DNA of 64,000 nt from Polyangiaceae bacterium (GCA_016712345.1 JADJRH010000001.1:3100001-3164000), one strand, 5' to 3'. Shown: positions 1-8,698, numbered from the stretch's first letter. Made by a program: numbers and translations. The notes: generated by a model from the letters alone, not told the origin.

Positions 1-904
1 GCGCAACGCGCGCGACCCAATCGGCCAAAGTAGGCTCATCGCGCTCGCTCGCTTTGGGTCGAGCTTCAGCGCGCCTGTACACCGACGACGAACCCGACCG
101 CACCAATCGTTGAAAGGCGCGCACAATCGCTCGCTCGCGCGGATGGGTGTGTTCCAGCAACAAGGTGCTTTTTTCGAGCAGCAATTGCCGAAGCTCCTCG
201 CGTTTGCCCTGCTGCTCCAAAATCATCGCCTGCGCGAGTTCTACTCTGGCAAGCGCGTCGTCCGACGGATTGCCCTGTTTCACAAAGTCGATATCAAACT
301 GCGCCTCGGCATGTTTGCCGAGGGAGGCGTTTACGAATGCGCGCAGTGCGCGAGCGCCCTCCATTTGATACTGCACGTTTTCTTGCAGATAACCGTCGGT
401 GGGCCGTTCAATCGCGGACGTGAGGCGCGCGAGCGCGGGTTCCATTTCTCCCATGCGAATGGCAATGATCGCGCGCTGAATGTCCACAAGGCGCAGCGCC
501 CAGGGCTCCGCAATATGCTGCTCCAGCACATCGAGCACTTGGGATGCTTCACGCAGCCGACCGAGGCCGATCAAGTTGAACGCCGCGTTTAAAACACTCG
601 ATGCGGCACCTCGCATCAGCCTTCGTCGCCGCCGAAAGGAGTAGGCCACAATGGCCGCGAGAAGGCCGCAGAACACGCCAGCCGCAACGGCCGGCCAAAA
701 GACAAAGAGCATCGCGATGTACACCGACGCAAAGGCGCCGATCACGATGGGTTGCCAAAACTGTGATCGCGGCCGCTTCAGCTCAATGGCCGCTTGTTCA
801 TGCGGCGGTCGCGGGGCCGGCTGCGCCGCTTGCGGCATCCACGGGCCTTGTGCGGAAACCCTTTGTGCTGGGATAAACGGGTTTGGCTGCGGCGGTTGTG
901 CCAC
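1..904 (-). CDS. Membrane-anchored TPR-like protein, C-terminal part outside the window
   Basis: An open frame reads leftward from a GTG at 904 and has no stop before base 1, so at least 301 residues are present and the C-terminus is missing. The GTG is preceded by CTAAGG at a suitable distance. The N-terminal ~45 residues are rich in Pro, Gln and Ala. Two adjacent hydrophobic segments follow (about residues 50-90, WQPIVIGAFASVYIAML and AVAAGVFCGLLAAIVAY), ended by a run of arginines. The rest is helical and Ala/Leu-rich with alternating helix pairs typical of tetratricopeptide-type repeats (LGRLREASQVLDVLEQHI, LRLVDIQRAIIAIRMGEME, LARVELAQAMILEQQGKRE). I infer a cytoplasmic TPR-like scaffold held in the membrane by an N-terminal hairpin; the partner is unknown. 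It lies downstream of nuoD on the same strand but 258 bp away, so it is probably not part of the nuo operon. Confidence 0.7.
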   Translation of the reverse strand, partial: MAQPPQPNPFIPAQRVSAQGPWMPQAAQPAPRPPHEQAAIELKRPRSQFWQPIVIGAFASVYIAMLFVFWPAVAAGVFCGLLAAIVAYSFRRRRRLMRGAASSVLNAAFNLIGLGRLREASQVLDVLEQHIAEPWALRLVDIQRAIIAIRMGEMEPALARLTSAIERPTDGYLQENVQYQMEGARALRAFVNASLGKHAEAQFDIDFVKQGNPSDDALARVELAQAMILEQQGKREELRQLLLEKSTLLLEHTHPRERAIVRAFQRLVRSGSSSVYRRAEARPKASERDEPTLADWVARVA

Positions 905-1162
905 GCGCGAACCTTAGCAGACCCGACAGCGACAGCTGAAACGTCACGCAACGAGCGGACGCGTTTGGATGACCTGCGACGTCCTTCACCACGGAATCAC
1001 AGAGGGGTCACGGAGTCCGTTTCAAGTCGTTGCGAATCGCTGCTCGTGGGAATGAACAAGGCCTAAGGCGTGTGCCTTGACGTTGGGAAACAACGTGTTG
1101 AGACACAAAGCCCAAAAGGGGCTCGTGGAGCGAAATAATGGCTGTGCGATGGAGTTGCCGCT

Positions 1163-2302
1163 TTAGCGGTCAATTTCAGGGGCGACGACGTCGAGACTGG
1201 CAATGAGAGCTACCAAGTCTGCCAAAAACAGGCCGGGGCTTTTTGCTTCAATAATGCCCATGGCGGTGAAGCTGCCTGTTCTAAAGCGAACGCGATAAGG
1301 CTCTTCAGCGCCTTTGCCGATTACGTAACAGCCCATGTCGCCTCGGGCGCTTTCCACGCGACTGTACGCTTCACAGTCGGGTTTGAGCTTTTTGGGGAGT
1401 TTGCCCAAAATGTCGTCTTCAGGGTGTTCGTCGATTTTGTCGAGCGCTTGGCGGAGAATCTTGCTCGACTCGCGGCATTCGCGAACGCGCACGTCAAACC
1501 GATCCCACGAGTCACCCACGGTGCCGTAGCGGCCGGTTCCAACGGGAATGTCAAAGTCGAGTTCAGGATACACGGAGTACGCATCGTCTTTGCGCAGATC
1601 CCATTTGACGCCGGAGGCGCGCAGATTGGGCCCGACAAGGCCCCAGTCAACCGCTTCTTCAGCGGTGATGACTGCCACGTTGGCAAGGCGCTTTACGAAG
1701 ATGTCGTTCAGCGTAATGAGCCTGTCAAACTCGACCATTGCAGGGTCAAACAGGTCGAGAAACTTGAGGCACTTGTCTCGCCAGCCCGTGGGCATATCAA
1801 ACGAAACGCCGCCGATGCGGTGATAGTTATAGGTGAGCCGCGCGCCGCACAACTCTTCAATGATGTCGTTAATGCGTTCACGCTCGCGGAGCGCCCAGGG
1901 GAAAGGCGTTGTTGCGCCGATATCCATTGCCATGGCGCCGAGCGCAATCATGTGGCTGGCAATGCGATTAAGTTCACACGAAATGACGCGGAGATACGAG
2001 GCGCGTTTGGGCACGGTAATGCCCATTAACTTTTCACACGCCATAGCCCAACATTCATTGGCGAACATGGCGGCCACGTAATCAACGCGGTCTGTATACG
2101 GCATGTATCCCGGATAGGTATTGCGCTCGCCGATCTTTTCAATCGATCGATGCAAATACCCCACGTCCGGCACGGCTTTGCGGATGATCTCGCCGTCGGA
2201 GGAGATGATGAAGCGGAGAACGCCGTGCGTGGACGGATGGTGAGGCCCCATATTGAGGGTCATCTCTTCGTCCATTTCGTTCGTGAAGATGACTTCGCTC
2301 AC
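1163..2302 (-). CDS. nuoD: NADH-quinone oxidoreductase subunit D
   Basis: This is the 49-kDa-type subunit of respiratory complex I, which with NuoB forms the quinone-binding chamber of the peripheral arm on the cytoplasmic face of the membrane. The 379-residue product starts MSEVIFTNEMDEEMTLNMGP and carries the family hallmarks GPHHPSTHGVLRF near residue 19, the HRSIEK segment, the ERINDIIEELCGARLTYNYHRIGGV region and the C-terminal block ending DVVAPEIDR. The length suits a separate NuoD, not a NuoCD fusion. The start is a GTG that overlaps the nuoC stop by four bases (GTGA), implying translational coupling. It is the last gene of the local nuoABCD block; the remaining complex I genes are not adjacent. 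Confidence 0.97.
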   Translation of the reverse strand: MSEVIFTNEMDEEMTLNMGPHHPSTHGVLRFIISSDGEIIRKAVPDVGYLHRSIEKIGERNTYPGYMPYTDRVDYVAAMFANECWAMACEKLMGITVPKRASYLRVISCELNRIASHMIALGAMAMDIGATTPFPWALRERERINDIIEELCGARLTYNYHRIGGVSFDMPTGWRDKCLKFLDLFDPAMVEFDRLITLNDIFVKRLANVAVITAEEAVDWGLVGPNLRASGVKWDLRKDDAYSVYPELDFDIPVGTGRYGTVGDSWDRFDVRVRECRESSKILRQALDKIDEHPEDDILGKLPKKLKPDCEAYSRVESARGDMGCYVIGKGAEEPYRVRFRTGSFTAMGIIEAKSPGLFLADLVALIASLDVVAPEIDR

Positions 2303-2847
2303 GACGCCTTTGCCTCCTTGCCGGGAATTTGAATTTTGAAGAGTTCAATGGGGTTGGGCCGCACGGTGGGAATGCCGTGGTATTCTTCTTTTTCCTCAAA
2401 GTCTTTGCGGAGAGGATGCCCTTCCCAATCATCGGGCATTAAGAGGCGCCGCAGGTCTGGGTGGCCTTCAAAAAGCACACCCAAAAGGTCATAACACTCG
2501 CGTTCTTGCCAGTTGGCGGTGGACCACACATTCACAACGCTGGGCATTGCAGGGTCATCGCGATCGAGGAACGCTTTGAGGACAATGCGGTGGCGTTGGG
2601 TGTATGAGTACACATGGTAGACAACAACGATCTTTTTGAGATCGGGGTAGTCAACACCGGTAATGCATTCGAGATAGTCGAATGAAAGGCCACCTGTGGT
2701 CTTTAAGTATTCTGAGATGCGTTCAATTTCAAAAGGCGCCACCGCAATCCACGCGTCGCGATTTTTGTCGCTCACGGGGTGGAATTCAGGCACGGCTTCT
2801 TCGCCGAATTCGGCCTTTAGTTTTTCGTAGATCGCTTCAGGAGTCAT
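2299..2847 (-). CDS. nuoC: NADH-quinone oxidoreductase subunit C
   Basis: NuoC is the 30-kDa-type subunit of the complex I peripheral arm. From the ATG at 2847 the product is 182 residues. It contains the diagnostic segment ERECYDLLGVLFEGHPDLRR followed by LLMPDDWEGHPLRKDF, the signature of the 30-kDa subunit family, at about residues 117-155. An in-frame TTG at 2913 would add 22 residues, but these look unlike the family and the ATG gives MTPEAIYEKLKAEFGEE, a normal NuoC beginning. The gene overlaps nuoD by four bases. A 125-bp spacer separates it from nuoB upstream, the only real gap in the nuo block. Confidence 0.95.
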   Translation of the reverse strand: MTPEAIYEKLKAEFGEEAVPEFHPVSDKNRDAWIAVAPFEIERISEYLKTTGGLSFDYLECITGVDYPDLKKIVVVYHVYSYTQRHRIVLKAFLDRDDPAMPSVVNVWSTANWQERECYDLLGVLFEGHPDLRRLLMPDDWEGHPLRKDFEEKEEYHGIPTVRPNPIELFKIQIPGKEAKAS

Positions 2848-2972
2848 GGCACTCTGAGGGCTTATTGGGGAAGAGCGTTGTTGCAAACTGGCACTTTGGA
2901 ACCGGGTGAACAATCGAGTGAGAGCGACTAAAAGCGGCGGCTCACGCTGCGTTCACACGGCTCGCGAGGCGT

Positions 2973-3542
2973 TCAAGGAGCACTGGATGCGCCGTAACGC
3001 ATCTGCAAAAACTTTTCGCTTTTGATCTTTTCTTGGATTTTGAGAAGGCCTTCAAGAAGCGCTTCTGGGCGGGGCGGACAACCCGGAACATAGATGTCTA
3101 CCGGGATGATTTGATCGACGCCTTTGCAGACCGAATACGCATATTGAAAGAGGCCGCCGCAGTTGGAACAACTGCCCATAGAGATGACGTATCGCGGCTC
3201 GGACATTTGGTCGTAGAGGCGCTTTACGCGGAGGGCCATTTTGTAGGTGAGCGTGCCGGCGATAATGAACAAATCGCTGGATCGCGGGCTCGGGCGCGGC
3301 GCGGAGCCGAAGCGGTCCATATCGGAGCGGGGACCGCCGGTTTGCATAAGTTCGATCGCGCAACAGGCGAGGCCGAAAAGCATGAACCATACGCTGTTGA
3401 CGCGGCCCCAATTGAGGAGCGAGTTGACGACGGTGTCGACGTTGGTGGTGATCACACTGCCGCCGTCATCGGCATATTTGGGCGAACCCCAGCCTTTGGG
3501 TGGGGCCATGAGGTTGAGCAGCGAGGTGCTCGAAGACATCAC
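2973..3542 (-). CDS. nuoB: NADH-quinone oxidoreductase subunit B
   Basis: NuoB carries the terminal 4Fe-4S cluster N2 that passes electrons to quinone. The 189-residue product has all four expected cysteine ligands: the adjacent pair in FGLACCAIELM, one in GSCSNCGGLF and one in PGCPPRPEALLEG. The start is either the GTG at 3542, which overlaps the nuoA stop, or the ATG at 3539 directly after it. Both give tight coupling to nuoA. The N-terminal ~35 residues before the conserved core are Ser/Gly-rich and longer than in short NuoB proteins. No key residue is missing. Confidence 0.97.
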   Translation of the reverse strand: MMSSSTSLLNLMAPPKGWGSPKYADDGGSVITTNVDTVVNSLLNWGRVNSVWFMLFGLACCAIELMQTGGPRSDMDRFGSAPRPSPRSSDLFIIAGTLTYKMALRVKRLYDQMSEPRYVISMGSCSNCGGLFQYAYSVCKGVDQIIPVDIYVPGCPPRPEALLEGLLKIQEKIKSEKFLQMRYGASSAP

Positions 3543-4033
3543 TCAGCTCCTTGTGCGAGGGCGCCTTTGGCAGCTTCAGGCACGAGCGCCGAAACAATGG
3601 GAACAGCGGGTTTTGTGCGGCTTTGCGTATTTTGAACGCCTCGCGGATCACCCTTGATGGAGCGAATCCACTCAAGGTCGCCTTTGGCCCAAACGTACAC
3701 AAGGCCGAGCATTAAGATGCCCACGAAAAGCAGCACTTCAACGAGCGCGAAGATGCCGCTTCCTTGATCTACCCAGCGCTTGAAGACCGCCGCAACGGGG
3801 TAGATAAAGGCAATTTCAACGTCGAAGATGATGTAGATGAGCGCGACGATGTAAAAACGCGGGTTGAAGTTAAACCACGCGGGACCGACGGGCGCCTCAC
3901 CACACTCGTAGGTTTCAAGCTTTTCGGGGTACATGTTGTTGGGGCGCAAAAGCTTGCCGAACACCATGGATCCGACGATGAAACCGATCGCGACCAAGAA
4001 AAAAGCGGCCACGCTCGCGTAGGCCATCAACAT
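3539..4033 (-). CDS. nuoA: NADH-quinone oxidoreductase subunit A
   Basis: NuoA is a small membrane subunit of complex I at the junction of the two arms. The 164-residue product shows three hydrophobic helices: residues ~5-26, ~60-82 containing the conserved FDVEIAFIYP segment, and ~95-118. The loop motif YECGEAPVG is intact. The C-terminal ~40 residues (after GDLEWIR) are an extra polar/Ala-rich tail not needed by the family. The ATG at 4033 is preceded by GAGGTG. It heads the minus-strand nuoA-B-C-D block, so the promoter should lie in 4034-4189, which it shares with the divergent gene at 4190. Confidence 0.95.
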   Translation of the reverse strand: MLMAYASVAAFFLVAIGFIVGSMVFGKLLRPNNMYPEKLETYECGEAPVGPAWFNFNPRFYIVALIYIIFDVEIAFIYPVAAVFKRWVDQGSGIFALVEVLLFVGILMLGLVYVWAKGDLEWIRSIKGDPRGVQNTQSRTKPAVPIVSALVPEAAKGALAQGAE

Positions 4034-4189
4034 GTGACAATCACCTCGGCGACGGCCGAATCTGAGCTGTCGCGCGAGGGAACCCTAGGGGAAACCGTTT
4101 CGCGCAGCAACCACCAAGGCCCAGGCCCGAAAACCCTTCGCGCAGGGCGGCGGAGTGGCGCAGCGCCTCCCTTGTAGAATCGCGGCCGC

Positions 4190-5020
4190 ATGGGGCTTGC
4201 GCACCTGGTCATTGTCACAGCTGTCAGGGCTTTCGCCGATGTGCTGGGCATTTCGGGCCAAGCTCACGGTGAAGCTTTGGCTCTGTGGTTTGGGGCTTCG
4301 GATCCCGAGCCGATTCGGGCGGCGGCGGGGCTTGCTGCGGCAACCGGTGTGGCCGGTGTCACTCGGGCGCGGCTTTTTCCAGCGTTGTCTGAAGCGGTGC
4401 GATCGCTCGGTCGGCCGGCTTCGCTTTTGTCGTCGCCCCGGGCGCGTGAGGGGTTTGTGTACGCATGGATGGCGGCGCTTTCTCTCGTTGGATCGGCGGC
4501 GCTCACGCGGGCGGGCGCTGCGCCTTCACCTTCGCCGGATGCTGTTGCAGGTGGTTTTGCGGTGACATGTGCGGCGCTTTTGCTGGGTGCCGGGGCATCG
4601 CTTTTTATGGAGCGGCGTGTGCCGGGACGTTCGCGCGTGACCCCTGTGTTTCGCGATGTTCCGTCGCTTTCGGCGGCCACATTGGCGGCAGCGGCGCACG
4701 CGCTCGGCGTGTGGCCGGGCGCATCGCGGGTGGGTCTGTCGGCGGCGGTGCTGTTGGCGCTCGGGGTGCGGCCTGAACGCGCGTTGGAGCATGCCCTTGT
4801 GGCAACGCTTCCGTTTTGGATCTCGGATTTTGTTGTGTACGCAATGTCCGACGGAGCGCAGAGCGGTCGGCTTTTGGCGGCGGCCGTGCCTGCGTTTGTC
4901 TGTGTGTGGATCGCGGCGGCATTGATCAAAAATCTGTGCGCCAAACGTCGGGTGATCGCGCTCGGACTGTGGATGGTGCCAATGTCCGGGGCGCTGATGG
5001 CTTACGCGCGGGCGATTTGA
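4190..5020 (+). CDS. Divergent undecaprenyl-diphosphatase (UppP/BacA)-like membrane protein
   Basis: The 276-residue, very hydrophobic protein matches the layout of the UppP/BacA family, which dephosphorylates undecaprenyl diphosphate at the membrane to recycle the lipid carrier of wall and polysaccharide synthesis. The C-terminal family motif appears as WPGASRVG (family PGxSRSG), keeping the Arg. The N-terminal motif region ADVLGISGQAH corresponds to the family's E-F-L-P-x-S-S-x-G-H stretch, but the glutamates are replaced and the SS-x-G pattern is altered. It may therefore be a diverged or catalytically changed paralogue. It sits directly before manC (45-bp gap, same strand), which fits a role around lipid-linked sugar chemistry. 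The function as a phosphatase is inference. Confidence 0.6.
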   Translation: MGLAHLVIVTAVRAFADVLGISGQAHGEALALWFGASDPEPIRAAAGLAAATGVAGVTRARLFPALSEAVRSLGRPASLLSSPRAREGFVYAWMAALSLVGSAALTRAGAAPSPSPDAVAGGFAVTCAALLLGAGASLFMERRVPGRSRVTPVFRDVPSLSAATLAAAAHALGVWPGASRVGLSAAVLLALGVRPERALEHALVATLPFWISDFVVYAMSDGAQSGRLLAAAVPAFVCVWIAAALIKNLCAKRRVIALGLWMVPMSGALMAYARAI

Positions 5021-5065
5021 CGTGCTGATTCGCAACCGCGGCGCAATTGATTATTGTGACGGGCG

Positions 5066-6184
5066 ATGAGTACACATACGTCCGACGTTTATGCCCTTGT
5101 TCTGGCGGGTGGAGCTGGAACGCGTTTTTGGCCGGCGTCGAGGTCGCTTCGGCCCAAACAACTCCTTCCGTTAACGGGCACTTCGGCGCTGCTCAGACAA
5201 ACGGTGGAGCGCGTTTTACCGCTGTGCGCGGGGCAGGGTGATCCGCTGAAAAATGTGTACATCGCTACAGGTGTACACTTAAAAAAGGCAACGACTGAAG
5301 TGCTGCCCGAACTGGGCGATCACCAGTTTTTGCTGGAGCCTGTGCCTCGAAACACGGCGCCGTGTATTGCGTGGGGCGCGTGGGTGATCGCTCAAAAAGA
5401 TCCCAATGCGGTTGTGATGGTGTTGCCGAGCGATCAACACATTGAAAATGTGGAGGCGTTTCGACAAACGATTTTGGCCGCAATTGAGTCTGCGCGAGGC
5501 GGAACAATTACAACGATTGGAATTAAGCCGACGCGGGCTGAAACCGGGTTTGGGTACATTCAAGTCGTCGATACCGCGCTGTACGGCGTGGCGCAGCCGG
5601 CGCTTCGGTTCGTTGAAAAACCCGATGCGCTTCGCGCTCAAGAATATGTGAGCGGCGGTAAACATCTGTGGAATGCGGGGATGTTTTTCTTCCGCGCCGG
5701 AGACATGTTGCGGGCTGTCGAAAAGCATCAGCCCAAGATCATGGAAGGGCTTCGAGTGCTCGAACAGGCCGCCGGGCGCGGTGAAGAAGAACAGGCTCTC
5801 GCAACGGTGTTTCCGGCAATGCCGAGCATCAGCATTGATCACGGCGTGATGGACCACCTCACGGACCTGGCGGTGGTGCCCGGCGACTTTGGTTGGAGCG
5901 ACGTGGGGAGCTTTCAAGCCACGTGGGAACTTGCCACCAAAGACGCGGGTGGAAACGCCGCGCCTGACACATCGGTGTTGATTGACGCCGAGCGGTGTTA
6001 CGCGCTCGACCTGCGAACCGCGCCCGCCGATGGTCGAAAACGAACGATCGCTCTGGTAGGTGTACACGACTTGGTGGTTGTTGAAACCGACGATGCGACT
6101 CTCGTGGTGCCGCGCGATCGCGCTCAAGACGTGAAGCTCATTGTGGATGAACTCAAGCGGCGCGGTCGAACGGATCTTGTTTAG
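5066..6184 (+). CDS. manC: Mannose-1-phosphate guanylyltransferase (GDP-mannose synthesis)
   Basis: The enzyme joins mannose-1-phosphate and GTP to give GDP-mannose, precursor for polysaccharide and LPS sugars. The 372-residue product has the nucleotidyltransferase signature VLAGGAGTRFWPASR followed by PKQLLPL at residues ~12-40, the VMVLPSDQHIE segment near 120, GFGYIQ near 165, FVEKP near 183 and WNAGMFFFRAG near 205. It lacks the C-terminal isomerase domain of bifunctional AlgA-type proteins, so it is monofunctional. ATG at 5066 is favoured because the reading frame becomes family-like from STHTSDVYALVLAGG onward. The gene ends 97 bp before the convergent helicase gene. Confidence 0.93.
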   Translation: MSTHTSDVYALVLAGGAGTRFWPASRSLRPKQLLPLTGTSALLRQTVERVLPLCAGQGDPLKNVYIATGVHLKKATTEVLPELGDHQFLLEPVPRNTAPCIAWGAWVIAQKDPNAVVMVLPSDQHIENVEAFRQTILAAIESARGGTITTIGIKPTRAETGFGYIQVVDTALYGVAQPALRFVEKPDALRAQEYVSGGKHLWNAGMFFFRAGDMLRAVEKHQPKIMEGLRVLEQAAGRGEEEQALATVFPAMPSISIDHGVMDHLTDLAVVPGDFGWSDVGSFQATWELATKDAGGNAAPDTSVLIDAERCYALDLRTAPADGRKRTIALVGVHDLVVVETDDATLVVPRDRAQDVKLIVDELKRRGRTDLV

Positions 6185-6200
6185 CGGAAGATGTCTGGAA

Positions 6201-6239
6201 GCGTACACAAAGATTGTGTACACAACGATTGTGTACACA
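6201..6239. repeat. Two direct copies of a TTGTGTACACAA palindrome plus a half-site
   Basis: In the 97-bp gap between the convergent manC and helicase genes, the 15-mer GATTGTGTACACAAC occurs twice in tandem (6212-6226 and 6227-6241). Each copy contains the perfect 12-bp palindrome TTGTGTACACAA. A related GCGTACACAA lies at 6201 and an ATGTGTACGT at 6265. No T-tract follows, so it does not look like an intrinsic terminator. Confidence 0.85.
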
Positions 6240-6281
6240 ACGCTGCGGATGCAGCTCGGCAACAATGTGTACGTATTGCGT

Positions 6282-8294
6282 CTATGAACGGCGGAGCGCG
6301 AGCCAGGCGTCGCGCAGATCGTCGAGTGCGTCGATGCGCCGCGCGGGGGGCAAACTTTCGAGAAGCGAGCGGCCGTAACTTTTGGTGCGCGCCCTTCGAT
6401 CTAAAAGCGCAACAATGCCTTGGTCCTTTTGCGAGCGAATCAAGCGGCCAAAACCCTGCTTGAGTGTGATGGCGGCCTGGGGGACGAAATAATCAACGAA
6501 AGGATTTTTGCCTGCGTGCTCGAGGCTTTTTGCGCGCGCTGCGACAACGGGATCACTCGGAACGGCGAAAGGTACTTTGTCGATCACCACGAGGCGAAGC
6601 GCGTCACCGGGCACGTCAACGCCTTCCCAAAAGCTCATTGTTGCCACGAGAACGCCGTCGTTTTGAGAGCGGAACTTGGAGAGCAGCGCGCCCTTGGGGC
6701 CGTCGCCCTGCATCAAGATCGGTTTCTTGATGAGAGTGCTCACGCGGCGGGCGAGCGCGCGCATGGAGCGGACGCTGGTGCACAAAATGAACGCCCCGCC
6801 GGAGGTGAGGTGCACGAGTTCGGCGGCGCGCTCGGCGGCGAGGTCCACGAAATCGGGATCGTTCGGTTCAGGCAGATCGCGCGGTACGTAAAACAGAGCC
6901 GACTTTTGGTAGTCGAACGGCGACGAAACGATCGCTTCGTGCACCGGCGATTGGATCGCTTCGTTTAAGCCGAGGCGCGACCTCACGAACGAAAAAGACG
7001 ATTCTGTTTCAGCGCGGACAATGCGCGGCGCCGTTGCGAGCGTTGCGCTCGTCAGCACCACCGAATACGCGCGATCGAAAAGGAATTGGCGCAGCGTTGA
7101 CCCGAGATCGATCGGCGATGCTCCAAGCGAAACATTGCGCGATGTGATCTCGGACCAAGCCACTTGATCGGCCGCCGGATCCAGAATTTTAGATGCCGAT
7201 GTTCGAAGCGCGGCGGCGCGCGCCGCGACGAGGCGCATGGGTTCATCGCGCGCGTTGGCTTTTGCGTACCCGGCGAGCGCTTCAAGCGTTTCATCAAAGC
7301 GGCCCCAACTCGCGGCGACGTCTTCGGTCCATGCGTCGCTTCCGAGGAGCGCTCGCCCGCCCATGTCGCCTCCCGCGGCGCGCGCCACCGCGGCGATCGC
7401 CTCGAAAAAAAGGGTGGAAGCTTCGCGAACAATGGCGGTGAGCGCGAACCCTTCGCCGCCGTGAAACACCGGATCACCGAGGCCCGCGGCCATGAAGGCG
7501 CGTTCGGCGTCGCGCAACATCGACTCAACGCGCGCTTTGGAAAGGCTGACGCCGAAAAATTGGGTGGCGACGTCTTCGATCTGGTGCGCCTCGTCGAGAA
7601 TCACGGCGTCGTACGGAGGCAATGCGCCTCCCGCAAAGCCTCGATCACCCGATGCGGCGCGCAGCGCGAGGTCGGCGAAAAAGAGGTGGTGATTCACGAT
7701 GAGCAGGCGCGCTTCTTCGGCCTCTTTGCGCATTTTCGTGACGAAACATTCACCGTGATACGCGCAGTTGGATCCGATGCGCGTTTCGCTCGATGAGCAG
7801 ATCTCGCGCCACAGCGGATCACCTTCGGGCAGGCTCGCGAGTTCAGCCATGTCGCCCGTTTCGGTTTCCGCGGCCCACGCTTCAACGAGGGGAAGCGATC
7901 GAAACATCGAGCCCGCAGCGAGGCCGCTCCCTCGCAGTTCGTTGAAGCGGCGTTTGCAAAGGTAGTTTCCGAGGCCTTTGACGAGCGCGACTTCGGGCTC
8001 AAAACCAAGGTGTTCGGCAACGAGCGGAAGGTCTTTGGTGAAGATCTGATCTTGAAGCGTTTTGGTGGCCGTGGAGACAACCACTTTGAGGCCCGACAGA
8101 AGCGCCGGGATCAAATACGCGAGGGTTTTGCCGGTGCCGGTGCCGGCTTCACACAAGAGTACACGTCCGTTGGCGAGCGCATCTTCCACGGCCTGCGCCA
8201 TTTGCACTTGGCCGGGGCGATCTTCGTAGGCGTCCATGGCGCGCGCGAACGGTCCGTTGGGACCGAGGAGATCGGCTGCGCGTACACGTGCCAT
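6282..8294 (-). CDS. DinG/YoaA-family ATP-dependent DNA helicase
   Basis: The 670-residue protein is an XPD-like superfamily 2 helicase with an iron-sulfur domain, which unwinds DNA structures 5'-to-3' during repair. Walker A is EAGTGTGKT near residue 52 and the DEAH box is VILDEAHQ near 232. Between them four cysteines are placed as in the 4Fe-4S domain: one in LCKRRF, one in ICSSSET, and the pair in NCAYHGECF, followed by RLLIVNHHLFFADLAL. The second RecA domain has VLVATMSFWEGVDVPGD and ends with the conserved FGRLIRSQKDQGIVALLDRR. ATG at 8294 begins MARVRAADLLGPNGPFA. It stands alone on the minus strand, upstream of the repeat island. I cannot choose between DinG and YoaA names without alignment. 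Confidence 0.9.
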   Translation of the reverse strand: MARVRAADLLGPNGPFARAMDAYEDRPGQVQMAQAVEDALANGRVLLCEAGTGTGKTLAYLIPALLSGLKVVVSTATKTLQDQIFTKDLPLVAEHLGFEPEVALVKGLGNYLCKRRFNELRGSGLAAGSMFRSLPLVEAWAAETETGDMAELASLPEGDPLWREICSSSETRIGSNCAYHGECFVTKMRKEAEEARLLIVNHHLFFADLALRAASGDRGFAGGALPPYDAVILDEAHQIEDVATQFFGVSLSKARVESMLRDAERAFMAAGLGDPVFHGGEGFALTAIVREASTLFFEAIAAVARAAGGDMGGRALLGSDAWTEDVAASWGRFDETLEALAGYAKANARDEPMRLVAARAAALRTSASKILDPAADQVAWSEITSRNVSLGASPIDLGSTLRQFLFDRAYSVVLTSATLATAPRIVRAETESSFSFVRSRLGLNEAIQSPVHEAIVSSPFDYQKSALFYVPRDLPEPNDPDFVDLAAERAAELVHLTSGGAFILCTSVRSMRALARRVSTLIKKPILMQGDGPKGALLSKFRSQNDGVLVATMSFWEGVDVPGDALRLVVIDKVPFAVPSDPVVAARAKSLEHAGKNPFVDYFVPQAAITLKQGFGRLIRSQKDQGIVALLDRRARTKSYGRSLLESLPPARRIDALDDLRDAWLALRRS

Positions 8295-8450
8295 TCAGGC
8301 TTGTCGCGTAGTGCAAATGGGCGCTGAGGGTAAGAAAAAGGTTTCCTTGGGCCGCCTTCGACGCGCCCTGGCCAAGTGTACGCATTAGGCGGGGGGTCGC
8401 TCGTGACCTGTGCGCATCTCGCGGTGCGGTTTCTCCCGAGCGCCCGCGGC

Positions 8451-8698
8451 GGGGCCCCCTAACCCCCACCGCAGTGGCGCACGGGGCCCAAACCGCACCG
8501 CTCGAACGCGCACAGGTCACTCGCTCCTTTTCCCTTCGCGCGGCGGGGCCCCCTAACCCCCACCGCAGTGGCGCACGGGGCCCAAACCGCACCGCTCGAA
8601 CGCGCACAGGTCACTCGCTCCTTTTCCCTTCGCGCGGCGGGGCCCCCTAACCCCCACCGCAGTGGCGCACGGGGCCCAAACCGCACCGCTCGAACGCG
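8451..8698. repeat. 94-bp tandem repeat, about 2.7 copies
   Basis: Units start at GGGGCCCCCTAACCCC at 8451, 8545 and 8639, an exact 94-bp period, with the third copy stopping after about 60 bases. Copies appear identical by eye. The unit is GC-rich and holds internal complementary segments (GGTGCGGTTTGGGCCCC against nearby sequence). An inverted, diverged fragment of the same unit lies just left at about 8400-8430 (GTGACCTGTGCGC with GCGGTGCGGTTT), opposite in orientation to GCGCACAGGTCAC at 8503-8520. Confidence 0.9.
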
